From Cognatishimia sp. F0-27 (GTDB lineage: Bacteria; Pseudomonadota; Alphaproteobacteria; Rhodobacterales; Rhodobacteraceae), in the NCBI RefSeq assembly GCF_020667845.1, contig NZ_JAFMPQ010000049.1, forward strand, positions 1 through 32,171: DNA of 32,171 nt. Direction: 5' to 3'. A program made the position numbers and the translations under genes. Below the pieces are notes generated by a model, which saw only the letters and a program-made list of their open reading frames with translations, searched no databases and was not told where the DNA came from. Positions within the stretch are counted from its first letter, which is position 1; each line of letters opens with the position of its first letter. Shown in pieces: positions 7,543 to 15,397 of the stretch.

Positions 7543-9489
7543 ATGGCCGATATTTCCCTGACCTTTCCCGATGGCAATGCACGATCCTATCCAGCCGGCG
7601 TGACCCCGGCGGAGGTCGCTGCCTCCATTTCCAAATCCCTGTCCAAGAAGGCCATCTCCGCGACCGTGGACGGGGCGCATTGGGACTTGCAATGGCCGAT
7701 AGAAGCGGATGCCGCGATTGGCATCAACACGCTGGCCGATGATGCCCCCGCTCTGGAACTGATCCGCCACGACCTTGCCCATATCATGGCCCGCGCCGTG
7801 CAGGAGATCTGGCCCGATGTGAAAGTCACCATCGGCCCGGTGATCGCAAACGGCTGGTATTACGATTTCGACCGCGAGGAGCCGTTCACGCCCGAGGATC
7901 TCGGCGCCATCGAAAAAAAGATGAAAGAGATCATCAACAAGCGCGATCCGGTCCGCACCGAGGTCTGGGACCGCGACGTGGCGGTGCGGTATTACGAAGA
8001 GCGCGGCGAACCCTACAAGGTCGAGCTGATCGAGAGCATCCCCGGCGACGAGCCGCTGCGGATGTACTGGCACGGCGACTGGCAGGATCTGTGCCGTGGT
8101 CCGCACCTGCAACACACCGGGCAGGTTCCGGCCGACGCCTTCAAGCTGATGAACGTGGCCGGTGCCTACTGGCGCGGGGACAGTGATCGCGCGATGCTTC
8201 AGCGGATCTATGGCGTGGCCTTCAAGAACCGCGAGGACCTGCGCGCGCATCTCACGATGCTTGAAGAAGCCGCCAAGCGCGATCACCGCAAGCTGGGCCG
8301 CGAGATGGACCTTTTCCATATGCAGGAAGAGGCCCCCGGCCAGATCTTCTGGCATCCCAACGGCTGGACCATCTATACCGGCCTTCAGGATTACATGCGC
8401 CGTCAGCAGCGTCGCGGCGGCTATGTGGAGGTCAACACCCCGCAGGTCGTGGACCGCAAGCTGTGGGTCGAGTCCGGGCATTGGGACAAGTATCAGGAGC
8501 ACATGTTCATCGTCGAAGTGGACGAGGAACACGCCCGCGAGAAATCGGTCAACGCGCTAAAGCCGATGAACTGCCCCTGTCATGTACAGATTTTTAACCA
8601 AGGTCTGAAATCTTACCGGGATCTGCCGTTGCGTATGGCCGAATTCGGTTCGTGCAATAGATATGAGCCTTCCGGTGCCCTGCACGGCATCATGCGTGTT
8701 CGTGGGTTCACTCAGGACGACGGGCACATCTTTTGCAGAGAGGATCAGATACAAGATGAAACCAAACGCTTTATCGACTTCCTTGCCGGCATCTATCGCG
8801 ACCTCGGCTTCGCTGAGTTCAAGGTCAAATTCTCGGATCGCCCCGAGACGCGTGCCGGGTCCGATGAAATCTGGGACAAAGCAGAAGCCGCTCTCAAATC
8901 GGCCACGCTTGCCGCAGGTTGCGAGTTCGAGCTGAATCCGGGCGAAGGGGCCTTTTACGGCCCCAAGCTGGAATTTGTCCTGACCGACGCGATCGGTCGG
9001 GACTGGCAATGCGGCACGCTTCAGGCCGATTTTGTCCTCCCTGAGCGGCTCGACGCGAGCTATATCGGCTCGGACGGGGCAAAACACCGCCCCGTCATGC
9101 TGCACCGCGCCACGCTCGGAAGCTTTGAGCGTTTCATCGGCATCCTGATCGAGGAACACGCGGGCAAGCTGCCCTTCTGGCTTGCACCACGGCAGGTTGT
9201 GGTGGCCTCGATCACGTCGGAGGCGGACGCCTATGTGCACGAGGTCGTCGCCGCCCTGCGCGATGCAGGGGTCCGCGCGGAGGCCGATATCCGCAACGAA
9301 AAGATCAACTACAAGGTCCGCGAGCATTCCGTCGGAAAGGTGCCGGTGATCCTTGCCATCGGCCATCGCGAAGTGGAGGAGCGCACCGTGACCGTGCGCC
9401 GGCTCGGCGAGAAGCAAACAAAGGTGACAGATCTGACGGAGATCGTGAGCAGCCTCTCAATCGAGGCTACGCCACCGGATTTGTTGTAA
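7543..9489 (+). CDS. thrS: Threonyl-tRNA synthetase
   Basis: A class II aminoacyl-tRNA synthetase that charges tRNA-Thr, 648 residues against about 642 in E. coli. It has a TGS domain (1-61) and an editing domain with H76/H80 in RHDLAH and C184 in LCRGPH. The catalytic core has zinc ligands C344 (NCPCH), H395 (QDDGH) and H521 (MLHRA), motif 2 around RVRGFTQDD (386-393) and motif 3 GSFERF with R530. The anticodon-binding domain is at about 548-648. All key residues are present. One stretch, about 8560-8775, has AT-rich third positions and rare codons (AGA, ATA, CTA) unlike the rest of the gene. Monocistronic, with a strong terminator downstream. Confidence 0.98.
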   Translation: MADISLTFPDGNARSYPAGVTPAEVAASISKSLSKKAISATVDGAHWDLQWPIEADAAIGINTLADDAPALELIRHDLAHIMARAVQEIWPDVKVTIGPVIANGWYYDFDREEPFTPEDLGAIEKKMKEIINKRDPVRTEVWDRDVAVRYYEERGEPYKVELIESIPGDEPLRMYWHGDWQDLCRGPHLQHTGQVPADAFKLMNVAGAYWRGDSDRAMLQRIYGVAFKNREDLRAHLTMLEEAAKRDHRKLGREMDLFHMQEEAPGQIFWHPNGWTIYTGLQDYMRRQQRRGGYVEVNTPQVVDRKLWVESGHWDKYQEHMFIVEVDEEHAREKSVNALKPMNCPCHVQIFNQGLKSYRDLPLRMAEFGSCNRYEPSGALHGIMRVRGFTQDDGHIFCREDQIQDETKRFIDFLAGIYRDLGFAEFKVKFSDRPETRAGSDEIWDKAEAALKSATLAAGCEFELNPGEGAFYGPKLEFVLTDAIGRDWQCGTLQADFVLPERLDASYIGSDGAKHRPVMLHRATLGSFERFIGILIEEHAGKLPFWLAPRQVVVASITSEADAYVHEVVAALRDAGVRAEADIRNEKINYKVREHSVGKVPVILAIGHREVEERTVTVRRLGEKQTKVTDLTEIVSSLSIEATPPDLL

Positions 9490-9513
9490 CATTCCTGCGC
9501 TGGAACCTTCTGG

Positions 9514-9543
9514 AAAGGCCCCGATATGTTTCGGGGCCTTTTT
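9514..9543 (+). terminator. Rho-independent terminator of thrS
   Basis: AAGGCCCCGA and TTCGGGGCCTT form a GC-rich stem around a short ATATG-type loop, followed by a run of T ending at 9543. It starts 24 nt after the thrS stop and separates thrS from the bufferin operon. Confidence 0.93.
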
Positions 9544-9584
9544 CGTTGCGCTTGTTTTTATTGGTTTTCTGCACCTGCAAGGGT

Positions 9585-9619
9585 TCACGGCGGTGCCACG
9601 CACGCTGACGGTGCCGTGA
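9585..9619. promoter_or_regulatory. Inverted repeat upstream of the bufferin operon, possible operator
   Basis: TCACGGC (9585-9591) and GCCGTGA (9613-9619) are perfect inverted 7-mers separated by 21 bp, about 130 bp before the precursor gene. GGTGCC is also repeated directly inside (9592 and 9610 region). No ECF sigma-type promoter was confidently recognised. Regulation by metal stress would be expected for this family, but the site is unproven. Confidence 0.3.
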
Positions 9620-9747
9620 TGCACGCGCCCGTGAATAGCCTCAAGCGCGCCACGGCGTCAGTGTTGGGAGGCCAAGGCGGTCAACGCCTCGGACAGAACA
9701 ACCCAGCACGGACCTCGCAAGAGGCCCACCACCCGAAAGGAAATACC

Positions 9748-10053
9748 ATGTCCAAGACACTCACCACCGCAGCCCTCGTCGGCGCCGTTGCCGCTTCTTT
9801 CATCGGTCACGCGGATGAAGCCGCTGCCATGGAAAAGGAAAAGTGCTTCGGTGTGAGCCTCGCCGGTGCAAACGACTGCGCCGCCGGTCCCGGCACCACC
9901 TGCGCGGGATCCTCGACGGTTGACTACCAGGGCAACGCGTGGACACTGGTTGACGCGGGCACCTGCGCCGAGATCGAACTGCCCGCCATGGCAGACGGCT
10001 CCGCACGCATGGGGTCGCTCGAAGCGCTTGAGCGCGACTTGCCGCAAAGCTGA
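9748..10053 (+). CDS. bufA: Bufferin-type RiPP precursor (DUF2282)
   Basis: A 101-residue secreted precursor of the DUF2282 family, the substrate that makes bufferin metallophores. A signal peptide (about 1-27, [18 protein letters not shown]) is followed by four cysteines: C33 in EKCFGV, C44 in NDCAAG, C52 in TTCAGS and C73 in GTCAE. In characterised bufferins, Cys residues of this core are converted by a DUF692 enzyme to thiooxazole groups that help bind copper in the periplasm. A 28-residue charged tail without Cys follows C73. AAGGA lies 7 nt before the ATG. It is first in a four-gene set and is followed by a perfect 9-bp hairpin. The family call is strong; the metal is inferred from the family. 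Confidence 0.92.
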   Translation: MSKTLTTAALVGAVAASFIGHADEAAAMEKEKCFGVSLAGANDCAAGPGTTCAGSSTVDYQGNAWTLVDAGTCAEIELPAMADGSARMGSLEALERDLPQS

Positions 10054-10078
10054 TCGCCGCGCGCGGACAAACTCAGCC

Positions 10079-10102
10079 AAAGGGCGCCACGCCGCGCCCT
10101 TT
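10079..10102 (+). terminator. Perfect 9-bp hairpin between precursor and modifying enzyme genes
   Basis: AAAGGGCGC (10079-10087), a CACGCC loop and GCGCCCTTT (10094-10102) form a perfect stem 25 nt past the bufA stop. No T-run follows, so read-through is likely. It may act as a partial terminator or a 3'-stabilising processing hairpin that makes precursor mRNA exceed enzyme mRNA. Confidence 0.6.
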
Positions 10103-10201
10103 CGCGAACCGACCCGCCGCAGGCGCCAAGGCATCCGCGGCGCATATCCAGGCGAGGGGCTCGCATGTCTGCCCGGCCCCCGCGCAACAAGGATCCGTCC
10201 G

Positions 10202-11062
10202 ATGTACGACCTGAGCCCGTCCCTGCCCCCGCTGCCCGGTGTCGGTTACAAGCCGCAGCACTTTGCCGCCCTGATGGACGACCCCGCCCCTGTCGGCTGG
10301 CTCGAAATTCACGCGGAAAACTACATGGGCGATGGCGGGCGGCCGCTTGCGCAGCTCAACGCGCTCGCCGAGCGCTTCCCGATCTCGGTGCACGGGGTCG
10401 GCTTGTCGATCGGCGGCGCGGAGCCGCTCGATCGCGATCATCTCGCACGGCTCAAGACACTGGTGGACCGGATCAACCCGGCAAGCTTCTCCGAGCATCT
10501 GGCGTGGTCCACCCATGACAGCCATTTTCTCAACGATCTTCTGCCCTTGCCCTACACGGCGGCGACGCTTGCCCGCGTGGCAGACCACATCGCGCTCGTG
10601 CAAGACACGCTTGGCCGGCAGATGTTGCTCGAAAACCCCTCCTCCTATCTGGCCTTCGCCGAAAGCGACTGGTCCGAAACCGATTTCCTGAAGGAGCTTG
10701 CGCGACGCACCGGTTGTGGCCTGTTGCTCGACGTGAACAACGTCTTTGTCTCGGCCACAAACCTTGGCTACGCGCCGCAAGGCTATATCGATGCCTTCCC
10801 GCTTGACGCGGTGGGCGAAATCCATCTCGGGGGCCATGACGAGGACGAGGACGACCACGGCCTGCCGCTCCTGATCGACAGCCACGGACGCGCCGTCGCC
10901 GATCCGGTCTGGGCTCTGCTCGATATCACGCTCGACCGGACAGGCGCGCGTCCGCTGCTCATTGAATGGGATACGGATGTGCCGGATTGGCCGGTCCTGG
11001 CCGAGGAAGCCCGCCGCGCCGAAGCCGCGCTGTCGCGGGTAAGCGCCGGTGTGAAGGCATGA
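10202..11062 (+). CDS. bufB: DUF692 multinuclear non-heme iron oxidase (bufferin maturase)
   Basis: A 286-residue TIM-barrel enzyme of the DUF692/MbnB family, which uses two or three iron ions and oxygen to modify precursor cysteines. Conserved metal-site segments are visible in order: HAEN (37-40), [10 protein letters not shown] with H64 (63-72), SEHLAWS with E98/H99, LLENPSSY with E144/N145, LLDVNN with D177/N179, EIHLGGH with H208/H212, DSHG with D226/H228, and [11 protein letters not shown] with E255. AAGGA lies 8 nt before the ATG. The frame is open further upstream, but that extension overlaps bufA and is unlikely. Its stop overlaps the next ATG (ATGA). Together with the neighbouring DUF2282 and DUF2063 genes this is the standard bufferin set. 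Confidence 0.94.
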   Translation: MYDLSPSLPPLPGVGYKPQHFAALMDDPAPVGWLEIHAENYMGDGGRPLAQLNALAERFPISVHGVGLSIGGAEPLDRDHLARLKTLVDRINPASFSEHLAWSTHDSHFLNDLLPLPYTAATLARVADHIALVQDTLGRQMLLENPSSYLAFAESDWSETDFLKELARRTGCGLLLDVNNVFVSATNLGYAPQGYIDAFPLDAVGEIHLGGHDEDEDDHGLPLLIDSHGRAVADPVWALLDITLDRTGARPLLIEWDTDVPDWPVLAEEARRAEAALSRVSAGVKA

Positions 11063-11835
11063 CCGAGACCGCTGCTGTCACCGCGGCCACCCGCGCCACC
11101 GTGCCGCAAGACGCGTTTCGCGCCGCCTTGCTGGACGCGTCGCACCCGATCCCGTCGGGTCTGCGCGACGCGCAGGACCGGCCCGCCGGACGCCGCTATG
11201 CGGTGTATCGCAACAACGTCGCCGTATCTCTGCGAGAGGCGTTGGCGACGGGATTTCCGGCAGTCGCCAAGCTGCTTGGCGAAGAGAATTTCAACCATGT
11301 GGCCGGGCTTTACCTGCGTCAAAACCCGCCTGACTCGCCGGTCATGATGTTTTACGGCGCAAGCTTTCCCGGTTTCCTCGAAACCCTGCCAGCGCTGTCC
11401 GGCCTTGGGTATCTTGGTGATGTGGCACGGCTGGAGCTCGCCATGCGCGAGGCCTATCACGCGGCCGATGCGCCCGCGCTCGACCCGGCCCGGCTGCAAG
11501 GGCTCGAAGAGTCGGCACTGATGGCGGCCCGCTTCGCTCTGGCCCCGGCCACCCGCATTGTGACGAGCCCTTGGCCCGCGCTGTCGGTGTGGCGCTACAC
11601 GCTGCGCCCCGATCAGCCAAAACCCGCGGCCCGCGCCGAAGACATCCTCGTGACCCGGCCGGAGTTCGATCCGGAGCCGCATCTGCTGCCCGACGGCGGC
11701 GCGCGCTTCGTCCTGGCGTTGCAATCCGGCGCGTCCTTCGGCACGGCGATCGATGCGGCGGGTGACGGGTTCGACCTGCCACAGATGCTGGGTCTCTTGC
11801 TCAAGACCGGCGCGATCACCGACCTGTCTACCTGA
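11059..11835 (+). CDS. bufC: DUF2063 partner protein (bufferin biosynthesis)
   Basis: A 258-residue protein with an N-terminal DUF2063 domain (about 18-110: [16 protein letters not shown], then [17 protein letters not shown] and [12 protein letters not shown]). In related systems this partner binds the precursor and delivers it to the DUF692 enzyme. The ATG overlaps the bufB stop by four bases, so translation is coupled and roughly equal amounts are expected. Older annotations call this domain DNA-binding; genomic context argues for the RiPP role. The C-terminal half is a separate domain with no motif I recognise. Confidence 0.9.
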   Translation: MTETAAVTAATRATVPQDAFRAALLDASHPIPSGLRDAQDRPAGRRYAVYRNNVAVSLREALATGFPAVAKLLGEENFNHVAGLYLRQNPPDSPVMMFYGASFPGFLETLPALSGLGYLGDVARLELAMREAYHAADAPALDPARLQGLEESALMAARFALAPATRIVTSPWPALSVWRYTLRPDQPKPAARAEDILVTRPEFDPEPHLLPDGGARFVLALQSGASFGTAIDAAGDGFDLPQMLGLLLKTGAITDLST

Positions 11836-12015
11836 GGCGCAGGCGCGCCGGGTGGCACCGGCCCGCTCAGGCGCCATGATGCCACGACCGGATTGCCTCT
11901 GCGCAAATGGGTCATCGAAGACCTGCCCGGCGGGGCGATGCTGCCGCCTGCCCAACCAACAATGGCCCCCGGGGGGCCGTCCCTGCCCATCACCCATCCG
12001 GAAGGAGCCTGCCCA

Positions 12016-12594
12016 GTGTCCCGCCTCATCACCCTCCACAACACCCTTTTTGCCGGCCTGGAGCGTTGGACAGACGGGCTGCTGCCGCTTCTGGCCCGCT
12101 TTGTCTTTGCCGCAACGCTTCTGGCCTATTTCTGGGCGTCCGCCGCCACCAAGCTGGGCGATGGTCTGCTCGGGTTCCTGATTCCCTCCACCGGCGCCTA
12201 TGCGCAGATCTTCCCCAAGGCGATGGAAGCGGTGGTCTATGACACGTCACAGCTCTCGGTGTTCCACTGGGCCGTTGTGGTTGCCGGCACATGGGCGGAG
12301 TTCCTCTTGCCCCTGCTGATCGTGATCGGTTTGGCGACCCGGCTTGCCGCCCTAGGAATGATCGGCTTTGTCGTGGTGCAAAGCCTCACCGATCTCTACG
12401 GCCATGGTGGGATCGAGCACAGCGAAACGCTGGGGGCGTGGTTCGACCGCATCCCCGACTCGGTGATCCTTGACCAGAGGGCCTTCTGGATGCTGACGCT
12501 GGTCACTCTCGTGATCAAGGGCGCGGGTGTGCTCTCGGTCGATCAGCTGTTGGGTTTGCAAACCAGCAAGCTGCGGAGCGCCGAAGCGGTTTGA
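12016..12594 (+). CDS. bufD: DoxX-family integral membrane protein (bufferin operon)
   Basis: A 192-residue membrane protein with about four transmembrane helices (near 20-45, 75-100, 105-125 and 150-175). It belongs to the DoxX/DoxD-like family, which commonly ends bufferin operons. A possible role is quinone-linked redox support of oxidative maturation or metal handling in the inner membrane; this is inference. Start choice: GAAGGAG lies 8 nt before a GTG at 12016, and the longer frame from 11893 has no matching site. The gene is 180 bp from bufC on the same strand. Confidence 0.86.
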   Translation: MSRLITLHNTLFAGLERWTDGLLPLLARFVFAATLLAYFWASAATKLGDGLLGFLIPSTGAYAQIFPKAMEAVVYDTSQLSVFHWAVVVAGTWAEFLLPLLIVIGLATRLAALGMIGFVVVQSLTDLYGHGGIEHSETLGAWFDRIPDSVILDQRAFWMLTLVTLVIKGAGVLSVDQLLGLQTSKLRSAEAV

Positions 12595-13009
12595 CACCCC
12601 CACACGGCTCCAAAGGCTAGTGCTGCCCGGGCAGCGCATCAAAGCGGGTGCCGCCTTCCTGGCGCGCCCACGAACTATGTCGGTGCAACCTGACCCCGTT
12701 ATGTGTTGGTTGAACCCGATCCCGGCACGGCGAATGATCCGGGTCCCGGCACGGATCGCGTCCCGGTGCTTCGGAGACACGACCCATCCTGGCCGCGACC
12801 GAAAGACCAAAACAAATCCGGGTGTCCGGTCCCAAGACTACCGGGTCCCAAGACTACCGGGCGACCCGCCCGCAGACCCCGCCACATCTTTGGAGCCAGC
12901 CCCGAGTATTCACTCATGAATGCGCAAGTCGGACGCGCCCTGCGACCCGCACAGAACAACCCGCCTCGTGTTCCGTCGTTGGCGGGCCTGCCGACCAAGA
13001 CACGGGGGG
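12595..13009. other. 415-bp region between convergent genes, with short direct repeats
   Basis: No believable gene is present. Two adjacent identical 16-bp units (GTCCCAAGACTACCGG) lie at 12829-12844 and 12845-12860. TCCCGGCACGG occurs twice around 12720 and 12747. No terminator was recognised on either side, although doxX (plus) and the membrane gene (minus) converge here. Confidence 0.5.
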
Positions 13010-13378
13010 TTAGAAATGTGCCCGCGGTTCATCGGGTCGTCCTGCCGCCAGGGCGAGGACCCCGCCAAGCCCCGCAAAGGCGATCGGGAACATGGTGAAG
13101 ACGCCAAAACCGAAGGCCCACCAGAACCCCGCCGCAGAGAGCAGCATGAGCACGCCCCCCCACAGCGCCCGCGAATGGGCCATCGCGCCGCCGGCAATGG
13201 CAAGCATCGGCGAAAGGATGGAGACCACGCGCACCAGCTCAGGGTTGTCGAACATGCCGAAGCTCTGCTCGATTTCGGAGAAATGCCGGGCCAGTTCCGT
13301 ATACCCAAAGCCGAAAAATCCCACGATCATCCCGAATACCCCGGCGATGATGCCCAGCGTCAAAGCCGCGTTGCGCAT
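13010..13378 (-). CDS. Small integral membrane protein of unknown function
   Basis: A 122-residue protein with about four hydrophobic segments: 5-27 (LGIIAGVFGMIVGFFGFGY), 51-67, 72-92 and 94-112. A short soluble loop after the first helix (ARHFSEIEQSFGMF) is the only polar stretch of note. I do not recognise a family. Its ATG overlaps the stop of the upstream ArsC-like gene by one base (TGATG), so the two are translated together. This is the only functional hint. Confidence 0.72.
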   Translation of the reverse strand: MRNAALTLGIIAGVFGMIVGFFGFGYTELARHFSEIEQSFGMFDNPELVRVVSILSPMLAIAGGAMAHSRALWGGVLMLLSAAGFWWAFGFGVFTMFPIAFAGLGGVLALAAGRPDEPRAHF

Positions 13379-13695
13379 CAGCTCACCCCGAGCGCCGCGC
13401 GCGCCTGGGCATCCCAGCCGAGCACCATCTCATCGCCATTGACGATCAGGGGGCGTTTCATCAACGTCGGATGTTCCGCCAGCAGGCTGAGCGGCGCCGC
13501 CGCGCGCGCCGCGTCATCAAGTCCACGCCAGGTGGTTGACCGCGTGTTCAGCAGCTTGTCGCCGAACCGCTCCAGCGCCGCTTCCAGAACCGGCTGCGGC
13601 ACGCCGTCATCGCGCACGTCGCGAAAATCGGCTTCGGGCAACGCCTTGCGGGCCTTGCGGCAGGTGTCACAGGTTTTCAGTCCATAGAGGATCAT
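13378..13695 (-). CDS. ArsC/Spx-like thioredoxin-fold protein
   Basis: A 105-residue protein of the ArsC/Spx/YffB family. It opens with ILYGLKTCDTC, so the N-terminal Cys is C9 with a second at C12 (CxxC). The family features FRDVRDDGVP (about 23-32), LLNTRSTTWRGL (about 48-59) and the late KRPLIV block (about 80-85) are present. YffB-type members are predicted thiol oxidoreductases; a classical arsenate reductase role is not implied, because no ars genes are nearby. GAAGGAG lies 5-6 nt upstream of the ATG, which rules out the longer frame that runs antisense through csp. It is coupled to the membrane protein downstream. Confidence 0.88.
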   Translation of the reverse strand: MILYGLKTCDTCRKARKALPEADFRDVRDDGVPQPVLEAALERFGDKLLNTRSTTWRGLDDAARAAAPLSLLAEHPTLMKRPLIVNGDEMVLGWDAQARAALGVS

Positions 13696-13915
13696 GCTCA
13701 CTCCTTCATCTGTGCGGTTGAAATAAGCACGGCACGACGACTCTGCGAGGGAGTTTTTCTTGATTTTTCTCCCCCCCTCGCAATCCTTGACCCCACTGCA
13801 TCGGCGGCAAACGCGGCGCTCCACCACGGCACCCGGCGTCCCGGCGCAACGAAGAGGCTCGCGCGTCGCCCCGTGGCGCACGTGTCGGAGAGCGAAGAAG
13901 AGGAGCGCGATGCGC

Positions 13916-14122
13916 ATGCCGAATGGCACAGTGAAATGGTTCAACACCACGAAAGGATACGGGTTCATCGAACCCGATGACGGCGGCAAGGACGTGTTTG
14001 TGCATATCTCTGCGGTGGAACGCTCCGGTCTGACCGGACTGGCCGACAACCAAAAGGTCAGCTTCGAGCTTCGCGAGGGCCGCGACGGGCGTATGATGGC
14101 GTCCGATCTAGCGCTTCTTTAA
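13916..14122 (+). CDS. Cold-shock family RNA chaperone (CspA-like)
   Basis: A 68-residue single cold-shock domain. It starts PNGTVKWFNTTKGYGFIEP and contains RNP1 (KGYGFI) and RNP2 (DVFVHIS), the residues that bind single-stranded RNA and DNA. The family begins M-A/P-N-G-TVKWFN, which favours the ATG at 13916; an ATG two codons earlier (13910) is possible because AGGAG lies just 4 nt before it. It is divergent from the ArsC-like gene, with a leader of up to about 220 nt, long enough for the temperature-responsive 5' UTR common to csp genes. Cold induction cannot be read from sequence. Confidence 0.93.
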   Translation: MPNGTVKWFNTTKGYGFIEPDDGGKDVFVHISAVERSGLTGLADNQKVSFELREGRDGRMMASDLALL

Positions 14123-14343
14123 AGCACCCCAGCGCGGCGCGCGGCGGTTCTGGACGCTGTGCGGCGCGGCTTTCATTGACTACCAAGGCAAGGGGCGCGC
14201 AGGCGCCTTGGCGACCCCGTGCGGGCCCTGCCGCATCGGTTGCGCCGGGCGCGCATGATCCGGCCGACGCTCCCTCCCCACCAAAGACAATTGCGTAGAG
14301 CGCTGTATCCCGCGCGGGCCGGACCCGTTCTGGCTTTATACCA

Positions 14344-15249
14344 TCAGGCCGATTGCAGCTTGCGGGCCTCCTCGCCCGCGAGCCGGATCAGATCGCCCAT
14401 ATAAGGCTTGTCGAGATCATCGCTGCGGGTGGCCGCATAGAGCCGTCGGGTCAGTCCCTTCCGCGTCAGCGGACGCGTGATGTAATCGGAGCTGTATTTG
14501 ACCTCCCGCACGACCCAATCCGGCAGGACCGACACGCCGCGATTGGACGCCACGAGCAAAAGGATCACCGCGGTCAGTTCGACTTGACGGATCGCCGCCG
14601 GTTCGACCTTGGCCGGTGTCAGCAGCTGGCTGAAAATGTCGAGCCGGGCGCGCTCCACCGGGTAGGTGATCAGCGTCTCGCCGCGGAAATCCTCCGCCTC
14701 GATATAGGGCTTTGCCGCGAGCGGATGCGTGCTGGCGGCCACGAAAACCGGCGCATAATCGAAAAGCGGCGTGAAGGTGACACCGGGGAGGTCCTCGGGA
14801 TCGGAAGAGATCACAACATCCACATCTTCCTTGACCAGCGCAGGCAAGGCATCGAAGGCCAGACCGGGGCGGATATCGACATCCACGTCCCCCCACGACT
14901 TGCGGAAGGTTTCGAGCACCGGGAACAGCCATTCGAAACAGGCGTGACACTCGATGGCGATATGCAGCCGTCCCGATTTCCCATCGCGCAGACCGGCGAA
15001 CTCGGCCTGCAACGCTTCTACCTGCGGCAGGACCTGGTTGGCCAACCGCAACAGCCGCTGACCGGCCGCCGACAGACGCATCGGCTTGGACCGGCGCACA
15101 AAGAGTTCCACGCCCGCCTGGTCTTCGAGACCCTTGATCTGATGGCTGAGCGCAGACTGGGTGATGTTGAGCTGTTCTGCGGCCCGCGCGACACCGCCCG
15201 CTTCATGGATGGCGCGGATCGTGCGCAAATGTCGAAACTCGATATGCAT
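14344..15249 (-). CDS. metR: LysR-type regulator of methionine biosynthesis
   Basis: A 301-residue LysR-type regulator with a winged helix-turn-helix at about 3-62 (HLRTIRAIHEAGGVARAAEQLNITQSALSHQIKGLE given in parts: AAEQLNITQSALSHQI) followed by a periplasmic-binding-like effector domain. The LFVRRSKPMRL stretch after the HTH is typical of MetR, which senses homocysteine. The gene is divergent from metF, the classical arrangement for MetR control, and a MetR-like palindrome lies between them. It probably activates metF and represses itself. Confidence 0.9.
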   Translation of the reverse strand: MHIEFRHLRTIRAIHEAGGVARAAEQLNITQSALSHQIKGLEDQAGVELFVRRSKPMRLSAAGQRLLRLANQVLPQVEALQAEFAGLRDGKSGRLHIAIECHACFEWLFPVLETFRKSWGDVDVDIRPGLAFDALPALVKEDVDVVISSDPEDLPGVTFTPLFDYAPVFVAASTHPLAAKPYIEAEDFRGETLITYPVERARLDIFSQLLTPAKVEPAAIRQVELTAVILLLVASNRGVSVLPDWVVREVKYSSDYITRPLTRKGLTRRLYAATRSDDLDKPYMGDLIRLAGEEARKLQSA

Positions 15250-15276
15250 GCTGACTTCATGTTAATGATGAGAGTT

Positions 15277-15291
15277 ATGAGTTTGTCTCAT
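15277..15291. promoter_or_regulatory. Candidate MetR operator between metR and metF
   Basis: ATGAG-TTTGT-CTCAT is a perfect 5-5-5 palindrome, 28 bp from the metR start. The core TGAG-N5-CTCA has the same geometry as the enteric MetR box TGAA-N5-TTCA. A further TGATGAG half-site lies at 15266-15272. Confidence 0.65.
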
Positions 15292-15397
15292 CAATGCTGC
15301 TGTGGCACAAGATCGGAAATGGTTTCACGCGCCCGAGCCCGCCGCCCTCACGCGACCGGTTCGACGGAAGGCGCGCCACAAGAACGAGAGCCCGATC

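Noticed and set aside
9866-10201. N-terminal extension of the DUF692 gene back into bufA
   Set aside because: It overlaps the precursor gene and the hairpin, is low complexity, and the ATG at 10202 has a good ribosome-binding site and starts the conserved fold.
10783-12039. 418-codon minus-strand frame opposite bufB and bufC
   Set aside because: Antisense shadow without motifs; the plus-strand genes are well supported.
12699-12998. 99-codon minus-strand frame in the gap after doxX
   Set aside because: Gly/Arg-rich, no ribosome-binding site, crosses the direct repeats and resembles no family.
13696-14049. N-terminal extension of the ArsC-like frame antisense to the cold-shock gene
   Set aside because: The extension is the reverse translation of csp, while GAAGGAG precedes the ATG at 13695 and the conserved part starts there.
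14180-14215. GGCGC-GCAG-GCGCC stem after csp as a terminator
   Set aside because: Only five pairs plus wobble, no T-run, and about 65 nt past the stop.
15250-15397. Possible SAM-II riboswitch upstream of metF
   Set aside because: The gap is short, no SAM-II pseudoknot pattern was visible, and MetR-type control explains the region.
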